Assembly: GCA_900550935.1 (NCBI GenBank)
Contig: URUD01000026.1
Coordinates: 1-40,162, forward strand
DNA: 40,162 nucleotides
Direction: 5' to 3'
From: an uncultured Roseburia sp.
Lineage (GTDB): Bacteria; Bacillota; Clostridia; Lachnospirales; Lachnospiraceae
The translations under genes were made by a program, and so were the position numbers. The notes beneath the pieces are model-generated. The model was given only the letters and a program-made list of their open reading frames with translations, made no database searches and was not told the origin of the DNA. Shown in pieces: positions 35,012-40,162 of this stretch (its first letter is position 1; every line of letters begins with the position of its first letter).

Positions 35012-36335
35012 AACAAAATGGGGCAGCGAATACCTGCCGTTTCTGCTCGTAGCGGTGGTAGCTATCCTGTATCATATCCGTATCCATCCGATGCTTGGAG
35101 ATGACCTGTTCTTTGCACAGGCAACCGAGTCAAAAGGGATCCTGGCATATCTGATCAATCGGTATCAGACGTGGACCTCCCGGTTTGTGATCGAGTGGAT
35201 CCTGGTTTTGCTTGTAAAAGTGCCGTTTGTGTGGAGGATCTTAGACCTTCTGGTATTTGCAACGCTTCCTATTATAATTGCGCAGCTTTTTGGCGGCGGG
35301 AAGCTGATGAACTGGTGTGCTTCGATTGCAGTGCTGCTGTATCCGTTTCACGATATGGGTTCTGCCGGATGGATTACCACGACAGTAAATTATTTCTTCC
35401 CGATATGGGGAATGTTTTTTGTGGCACTGCTGTTAAAGAAAACGGTAAGAAAAGAACCGATCCGTGTCTGGGAAGCAGTGGCAGCCGTTCCGGTCTGTCT
35501 GATAGCGAGCAGTCATGAGCAGGTTGACGTGATCCTGTTTGTCATCTTTGGATTGTGTCTGGTCTATTGCAGGAAAGAGAAAATCCACCCGGAAAAGAGG
35601 GGCTTTCTCGTATCAATCCTTATGTTTGTTGCAAATGCAGCCACGCTGATTTCCATCGTGCTGTGTCCGGGAAATGCAGGGCGAAATGCAGTCAGCATTG
35701 CAGATCTGCCGATCTATGAGACGTTTCATTTCGGGGATAAGCTGTATCTGGGACTGCTTAGCGTAGAGCGGGTGTTTATCGCAAATGCCGATGCTGTGTT
35801 TGTACTGGTGGCAGCTCTTCTGTCGATGCTCGTGTATTTAAAGACACAGAATTATAAAGATACGCTGATTGCGAGCCTGCCAGCCATGATATTGTTCGGA
35901 CACACCGTGCTTTTAACTGCTTATCCGGGGCTCTCCGGTCTCTTTGTGAAACCGGGACAGATTACGGAGTGGAGCTGGGGCGCATTATCGACCTGGCTGC
36001 CGATGGGTTATCTGCTCGTAACCGTTGCCGCGATGCTCTATGCTTTCTGGCGGTTGTTTGCGCCGGATCTGTTTGAATACTTCGCTACGTTGATCCTGTT
36101 GGGATGCGGATTTGGAGCAGGAGCGGTGCTTGGTTTTATGGCAACGATCTATGTCTCCGGGGAACGTGTTTATATTACATTCTATTTTATTTTGTTGTTT
36201 GTTATGCTGCTTTGTATCTGGAAGCAGAGAGAAAAAATCGAAAAACTTTATAGGACTGTTGCGGGAAAGATGGCAGTGACGTGGATCGCGCTGCTGTGTC
36301 TGGTAAATATCGGATTTATCTTTCTCTCATGTTAA
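34992..36335 (+). CDS. Multi-pass membrane protein, DUF6056/GT-C glycosyltransferase-like
   Basis: A 447-residue protein with about eleven hydrophobic helices. The first external loop carries HPMLGDDLFF (Asp37, Asp38), as in DUF6056/GtrII-like proteins of the GT-C glycosyltransferase type, and a further ASSHEQVD motif lies near residue 174. Such proteins transfer a lipid-linked sugar to surface polymers; donor and acceptor are unknown here. The start at ATG 34992 lies inside the zinc-ribbon gene and lacks a strong ribosome site; TTG 35001 is an alternative in the same frame. It closes the mntP operon ahead of a strong terminator. Confidence 0.72.
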   Translation: MISLKNKTKWGSEYLPFLLVAVVAILYHIRIHPMLGDDLFFAQATESKGILAYLINRYQTWTSRFVIEWILVLLVKVPFVWRILDLLVFATLPIIIAQLFGGGKLMNWCASIAVLLYPFHDMGSAGWITTTVNYFFPIWGMFFVALLLKKTVRKEPIRVWEAVAAVPVCLIASSHEQVDVILFVIFGLCLVYCRKEKIHPEKRGFLVSILMFVANAATLISIVLCPGNAGRNAVSIADLPIYETFHFGDKLYLGLLSVERVFIANADAVFVLVAALLSMLVYLKTQNYKDTLIASLPAMILFGHTVLLTAYPGLSGLFVKPGQITEWSWGALSTWLPMGYLLVTVAAMLYAFWRLFAPDLFEYFATLILLGCGFGAGAVLGFMATIYVSGERVYITFYFILLFVMLLCIWKQREKIEKLYRTVAGKMAVTWIALLCLVNIGFIFLSC

Positions 36336-36338
36336 GGG

Positions 36339-36388
36339 AAAACGCCTTCTGAACGACAGGGAATGCCTGTGGTTCGGGGGCGTTTTTT
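36339..36388 (+). terminator. Rho-independent terminator after the DUF6056-like gene
   Basis: AAAACGCC (36339-36346) pairs with GGCGTTTT (36379-36386), with further pairing GAAC/GTTC and ACAGG/CCTGT inside, ending in a T run at 36383-36388. The T run also supplies the first bases of the outer operator half-site of the following promoter. Confidence 0.9.
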
Positions 36389-36447
36389 AACTTTAAAAAT
36401 TGACTTTTAACTTTTTGAAAGTTAAAATGAAATAAAATAAGTTAAAA
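36385..36447 (+). promoter_or_regulatory. Nested palindromic operator (four half-sites)
   Basis: TTTTAACTTT occurs at 36385-36394 and 36405-36414, and its complement AAAGTTAAAA (the outer copy has one mismatch) at 36418-36427 and 36438-36447. The inner pair forms a perfect 10-bp palindrome with a 3-base centre; the outer pair shares the same centre (36416). Copies on each side are exactly 20 bases apart, about two DNA turns. It covers the -35, the -10 and the start of the ribosome site region of the AbiE-like genes, so autorepression is inferred. Confidence 0.75.
36400..36428 (+). promoter_or_regulatory. Promoter of the AbiE-like operon
   Basis: -35 TTGACT (36400-36405) and -10 TAAAAT (36423-36428) are separated by 17 bases. 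Both hexamers are embedded in the palindromic operator. Confidence 0.8.
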
Positions 36448-36461
36448 GGAGCTGGAGTAAA

Positions 36462-37397
36462 TTGCTTACAAACATATTTGGAATATCAGTAACGTATGAA
36501 CCATGGAACAAACAGGATTGTTTGCCGGTTTATATCGCTGAAAGTTATAAATTTTATACTGCGATGATAGAAGAATATCGCTGTATCATGCTTGTTCCAA
36601 CGGAAGATATGGCAACACTTCCGGCATTAAGAAAACAGATAAAAAAAATACGGGAAGTGGATGATGTGCCGGTGGTTTTATCCCTTCCAACCGTTTCATT
36701 TTATAGAAGAAAAAGTCTGATAGAAAATAAAATCCCGTTTGTGACACAAAAACAGGTGTATCTTCCTTTCCTGGGGATGTTTCTGACAGATGAGAGAGAA
36801 ACGGAAAAGCAGGAAGTAAAGAAGTTTATGTTTTCGACACAACAGTTAGTGCTACTGTATTTTTATAATAATAAGCCGAGACTTTATATGTCTGAAGCAA
36901 CAGAAAAACTTCCATTTACAGCAATGACATTGAGCAGAGCCGTAAAACAGCTGGAGGCAGTAGATCTGTTTACGATTACAAAAGATGGTGTAAATAAAGT
37001 GATCGAGTCAAATTATGATAGATGGGAATTGTTTGATAAAATAAAAGAATATTTTACTACACCTGTGCGCAAGGTTGGGTATTTAGAAAAATCAGATCTT
37101 ACAAATGATATGGTTTGTGCAGGGGAAACGGCGTTGTCAAAAAAGACCATGCTAAATCCGGGCAGGATCGAGACCTATGCGGTTTATGAAAAATTATTTG
37201 ATAAAACCAGATTGATGTATGAAATGGTGGATCCGGATAAGCAGATTTGTCTTGAATTGTGGGAATATGATCCCAAACAGTTTGCAAATGGAAACATGGC
37301 AGACAGTCTTTCTGTTGCATTGTCCTTGATGGGAAATGCAGATGAACGGGTAGAAGAGGCCGTGGAGGAGCTATTAGAAGGAGAATTGCGGGGATAA
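36462..37397 (+). CDS. AbiEi-like winged-helix regulator, probable antitoxin
   Basis: A 311-residue protein that I place near AbiEi-type antitoxin regulators by context and structure. An N-terminal domain (about 1-115) has alternating strands and helices ending in QKQVYLPFLGMFLT. A winged-helix segment of MarR style follows (about 122-182, FSTQQLVLLYFYN to ITKDGVNKVI). The C-terminal domain contains CAGETALSKKTMLNPGRIETYAVY, reminiscent of the AbiEi C-terminal region. In classical AbiEi the DNA-binding domain is at the N-terminus, so the domain order differs. The start codon is TTG, four bases after GGAG (36454-36457). The toxin-like gene begins directly at the next base after the stop. The palindromic promoter suggests it represses its own operon. 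Family membership is not certain. Confidence 0.68.
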   Translation: MLTNIFGISVTYEPWNKQDCLPVYIAESYKFYTAMIEEYRCIMLVPTEDMATLPALRKQIKKIREVDDVPVVLSLPTVSFYRRKSLIENKIPFVTQKQVYLPFLGMFLTDERETEKQEVKKFMFSTQQLVLLYFYNNKPRLYMSEATEKLPFTAMTLSRAVKQLEAVDLFTITKDGVNKVIESNYDRWELFDKIKEYFTTPVRKVGYLEKSDLTNDMVCAGETALSKKTMLNPGRIETYAVYEKLFDKTRLMYEMVDPDKQICLELWEYDPKQFANGNMADSLSVALSLMGNADERVEEAVEELLEGELRG

Positions 37398-38159
37398 ATG
37401 GTTACGGGACTTACAAATTTTAAGGAACATTTTCGGGGATTTGAAAACCAGTATGTGATAATTGGTGGAACGGCATGTGATCTGATCATGGAAAATGAGG
37501 AACTTCCTTTTCGGGCAACGAAGGACATTGACATTGTTCTGATCGTGGAAGCTATTACAGCAGAGTTTGGAAGAAAATTCTGGGATTATGTGAAAGAAGC
37601 AGGCTATGAGCATTGGAATAAAAGTAAGGGAGAGGCGGAATTTTATCGTTTTACATCTCCCAAAAGTAAGGAATATCCATATATGATAGAGATATTTTCG
37701 AGAAATCCAGAGGGAATCATACTCGATACAAATGCAACATTTACGCCACTTCCAATAGATGAAGAAATTTCCAGTCTGTCAGCCATTCTTTTAAATGAAT
37801 CGTACTATGCGTTACTAAAAAATGGTCAGACGATAATAGATGGGATACCGGTATTGAGTGCAGTATGTCTGATCCCATTCAAAGCAAAGGCATGGCTGGA
37901 TTTAAAAGAGAGAAAAGCAAATGGGGAACATGTGGACAGCAAAAATATCAGAAAACATAAAAATGATGTATTTCGACTTGCGCAGTTGATCACAGCAAAT
38001 ACGAGACAAGGACTTAGTATGGAAGTAGCATCCGATATGAAACAATTTTTATCGGAAATAGAAAAGGAAGAAGTGGACTTGAAATCAATAGGTGTCAGGG
38101 GTACAGATCAGAAGAGAATCATAAACCTGTTATATCAGTGTTATGGAATAGAGTGGTAA
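37398..38159 (+). CDS. Nucleotidyltransferase, AbiEii-like probable toxin
   Basis: A 253-residue protein with the polymerase-beta-type nucleotidyltransferase pattern: GGTACDLI (23-30) and TKDIDIVL with Asp43 and Asp45, then a MIEIF strand whose Glu98 could take the third acidic position. Further on, FKAKAWLDLKER (161-172) and RKHKNDVFRL (185-194) match the K-A-x-A and KD-x-x-D/L elements described for AbiEii/MenT toxins, which add nucleotides to target RNA such as tRNA. TAA of the upstream gene and this ATG are adjacent, so the pair is translationally coupled, as in AbiE. Toxicity is inferred from the family, not seen. Base composition is more AT-rich than in the housekeeping genes. Confidence 0.78.
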   Translation: MVTGLTNFKEHFRGFENQYVIIGGTACDLIMENEELPFRATKDIDIVLIVEAITAEFGRKFWDYVKEAGYEHWNKSKGEAEFYRFTSPKSKEYPYMIEIFSRNPEGIILDTNATFTPLPIDEEISSLSAILLNESYYALLKNGQTIIDGIPVLSAVCLIPFKAKAWLDLKERKANGEHVDSKNIRKHKNDVFRLAQLITANTRQGLSMEVASDMKQFLSEIEKEEVDLKSIGVRGTDQKRIINLLYQCYGIEW

Positions 38160-38200
38160 TTACATAGCAACAATCTGGGTATTTGAAAAAGGGGAACGTT

Positions 38201-39124
38201 ATGGAACAACAGAGAACGGTAGAAATTGTTTTAAAATATTACAGGGAAAAATATGACTTAAAACAGGAAGAAATCTGCGACGGGATCTGCTCAGTCACAA
38301 CATTATCAAGGATCGAGCAGGGCTTCCGGGAAAGCGATTCTCTGGTGGTGCAGACACTGTTGTCGCGGATCGGAAAAGAAGTAACACTGTTTGAGACGAT
38401 TGTGAACGAAGAAGATTATGATCTGTGGAAAACCAGAACAGAGATTGAAAAGCTTGTGGAAAGGAAACAGTTTGCGGCAGCGAAGAAAAAGATAAACGCA
38501 TACCGGAAAATGATGCCGGAGGAGGAGACAAACCATGAACAGTTCTGCCTGTATCAGGAAGCGTGTGTGTTAAAAGAAGAGGGAAAACCGGATGAAGAAG
38601 TCTGCGATGTATTGGAGCGGGCAATTAAACTTACCATACCAAAGATCGGGACAAAGACTGAAAAAGCACGTCTGTACAGCCAGATGGAAATTAAACTTAT
38701 TTTTCAATTATACCAACATCATAGAGAAGAAGAGATGTTTTTGGAACAGGAGATATTAAACGTAATCGCTTATGTTGAGAAATATTATGGAGACAGAAAT
38801 AAGGAAAAGATACAGACAGAATTGTATCTGGCGATTATTCGCTATCAGGAACAAAAGCATAATTATGAAATAATATTAGAATATATTGAAAAGCTGCTCC
38901 AGGTTATAGCAAAGGGCGAAGGATTTTATCATCTGGCAGAATTGTATTTTTTAAGAGCACGCTTAAAGGCAAAAATGGCTGTTACAAAAGCTGACTGGGA
39001 ACAATGCAAGAAGGATTGCAGACTTGCCTGCGGATTGTACGAAATAGAAGAAGATGAAAAAGGTCAGAACGCAGCGAAGAAGTACTATGAGGAATTAGAG
39101 CAGGATAAAACGGTAAGGGAGTGA
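38201..39124 (+). CDS. XRE-type regulator with helical (TPR-like) C-terminus, first copy
   Basis: A 307-residue protein with an N-terminal helix-turn-helix (about 6-60; YDLKQEEICDGICSVTTLSRIEQG) followed by about 240 residues of paired amphipathic helices that look like TPR repeats. This architecture resembles RRNPP peptide-responsive regulators (Rgg, PlcR), but no peptide gene is seen. The frame opens at TTG 38183; AAAGGGGAA just before ATG 38201 decides the start. It lies 41 bases after the nucleotidyltransferase gene, without a terminator, and its stop overlaps the ribosome site of the second copy. It could be part of the same transcript as the AbiE-like pair. Its target is unknown. Confidence 0.8.
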   Translation: MEQQRTVEIVLKYYREKYDLKQEEICDGICSVTTLSRIEQGFRESDSLVVQTLLSRIGKEVTLFETIVNEEDYDLWKTRTEIEKLVERKQFAAAKKKINAYRKMMPEEETNHEQFCLYQEACVLKEEGKPDEEVCDVLERAIKLTIPKIGTKTEKARLYSQMEIKLIFQLYQHHREEEMFLEQEILNVIAYVEKYYGDRNKEKIQTELYLAIIRYQEQKHNYEIILEYIEKLLQVIAKGEGFYHLAELYFLRARLKAKMAVTKADWEQCKKDCRLACGLYEIEEDEKGQNAAKKYYEELEQDKTVRE

Positions 39125-39132
39125 GGAGTACA

Positions 39133-40071
39133 ATGTCAAACTACAGAGCTGGAGATGTCATTCGGATGACAAGAGAATACATCGGCATATCCAGAGAAGA
39201 ATTAAGTGATGGGATCTGCTCACCGCAGACCCTGTATCGCCTGGAATGTGGAAAAACGAGGGTCAAAAAAGAACTGTATGCAAAGCTGATGGCAAAGATG
39301 GAGCGTGTACCGGGAAAAAATTATGCGGTCTGTGTAGGCAAAAATATGGAGCTTTTGGAGGAGCGGGAACTGTTAGAGGCTGCTATGCGGAGATTTGATT
39401 ATGAAAAAGCGGATGAATATGTAAAGCGGTTAAAAGAAAAGGCAGATGATAACCTGATCACGAAACAGTATGTGTTAAAAGCGGAGGCATTAATTGATTA
39501 TTATTGTAAAAGATGCAGCGGAGAGGAAACGATTAAGAGATTAGAAGAGTCGATCCGGCTCACCTTGCCAGAATACGAGAAATGTCTGGAAAAAAGATTT
39601 CCATTTACAGAGCAGGAAATTATGAATCTATTAAGCATTGCAAATGCTTACGCACATATAAATAGAGAAGAACAAGCAATCGAGATTTATCAAAAGCTCA
39701 TGCAGTGTCTTGATATGGATTATATTTTTGGTGAAAATGTGGAACATATAAAAGGGATTATTATGAGAAATTTATCAAGTGCTTATTTTGCCATGGAAAA
39801 ATATAAGGAGGCTCTCGAATTAAATGAAATGTGTTTAAAGAGGGCAAAGCAGGGAAATGAAGGAAGAAATTTCCATGTATTATTGGGGGACAGAGCAGCG
39901 ATTCTTTTAGAAATGATAAAAATTGGAAAGAAAGACAAAAATGAAATTAGTCAGGTTAAAAAGTATTTGCGACAGTCGTACATATTGGCTGCCGCAAGGG
40001 GGGATGAGATATGCTCGCAACTTATACAAAGAGTATATAAAAAAGAATTTAACGAAACAATATTATATTAA
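39133..40071 (+). CDS. XRE-type regulator with helical (TPR-like) C-terminus, second copy
   Basis: A 312-residue protein related to the preceding one. The helix-turn-helix (about 7-62) contains REELSDGICSPQTLYRLECG, sharing the ELSDGICS...TL.R.E.G core with the first copy. A helical C-terminus follows, with clear TPR-like units such as ANAYAHINREEQAIEIYQKL and SSAYFAMEKYKEALELNEMC. The frame extends to GTG 39121, but GAGGAG (39123-39128) directs initiation at ATG 39133. The similarity and adjacency suggest an old tandem duplication, with strong divergence in the sensor part, so the two probably respond to different signals. Confidence 0.82.
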   Translation: MSNYRAGDVIRMTREYIGISREELSDGICSPQTLYRLECGKTRVKKELYAKLMAKMERVPGKNYAVCVGKNMELLEERELLEAAMRRFDYEKADEYVKRLKEKADDNLITKQYVLKAEALIDYYCKRCSGEETIKRLEESIRLTLPEYEKCLEKRFPFTEQEIMNLLSIANAYAHINREEQAIEIYQKLMQCLDMDYIFGENVEHIKGIIMRNLSSAYFAMEKYKEALELNEMCLKRAKQGNEGRNFHVLLGDRAAILLEMIKIGKKDKNEISQVKKYLRQSYILAAARGDEICSQLIQRVYKKEFNETILY

Positions 40072-40162
40072 AATTCATCAATTTCTGAGAAAAAGAATCC
40101 ATTTAAAATTATATTGTTGATATTAGTATAAGGCGAAATAGTTTTTAGTGGTTTGGAAAAGA
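40072..40162 (+). other. Downstream AT-rich end of window
   Basis: The last 91 bases are AT-rich. I see no terminator, no complete gene and no convincing promoter here. Confidence 0.5.

Noticed and set aside
39923..40120. 65-codon frame at the end of the second XRE gene as a signalling peptide
   Set aside because: It lies mostly within the regulator gene, starts at TTG and has no hydrophobic leader typical of secreted pheromone precursors.

Overview
The window looks like a chromosomal segment of a Gram-positive gut anaerobe of the Lachnospiraceae, probably close to Roseburia. The basis is the mixture of genes: a ferredoxin-linked 2-oxoacid oxidoreductase, T-box control of tyrS, a yybP-ykoY riboswitch on mntP, a PhoP/PhoR-type phosphate regulon and AbiE-like genes. 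The protein style also fits. The genus is an inference from memory of such proteins, not a measured result.

Layout. Positions 1-550 hold the 3' end of a 23S rRNA, tRNA-Asn, tRNA-Cys and a terminator; no 5S rRNA lies between the 23S and the tRNAs. Positions 640-9100 carry dapA, a chemotaxis receptor, an ECF sigma factor followed by a membrane-anchored beta-propeller protein (likely its partner), a membrane diguanylate cyclase and an esterase-like hydrolase. Positions 9150-15020 are mostly on the minus strand: tyrS with a complete tyrosine T-box leader, and a two-gene 2-oxoacid:ferredoxin oxidoreductase in which gamma+delta and alpha+beta are fused. A small exported protein of unknown function faces them on the plus strand. 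Positions 15190-17215 carry two transporters.

Positions 17290-29460 form a phosphate block. Three promoters (at about 17.3, 21.15 and 25.55 kb) carry TTTACA-type repeats spaced 11 bp, which is the expected form of a Pho box. They precede (i) an operon of glycerophosphodiesterase, lysophospholipase-like hydrolase, UMF1-type MFS protein and small alarmone synthetase, (ii) pstS-pstC-pstA-pstB-phoU, and (iii) a Na/Pi cotransporter with a PhoU-like tail followed by the two-component pair that probably controls all three. The PstS protein is circularly permuted relative to classical PstS: its usual C-terminal half comes first.

Positions 29510-36340 hold a SWIM/SNF2 helicase and a cation-export operon (mntP, CaCA exchanger, zinc-ribbon protein, DUF6056-like membrane protein) behind a manganese riboswitch. 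The last segment (36400-40160) is more AT-rich and looks accessory. It contains an AbiE-like regulator/nucleotidyltransferase pair under a promoter with a nested 63-bp palindromic operator, then two tandem related XRE-type regulators with long helical C-terminal parts.

The most unusual items are the permuted PstS, the extended Pho regulon that includes an alarmone synthetase, the nested operator of the AbiE-like pair, and the ECF sigma/beta-propeller pair.
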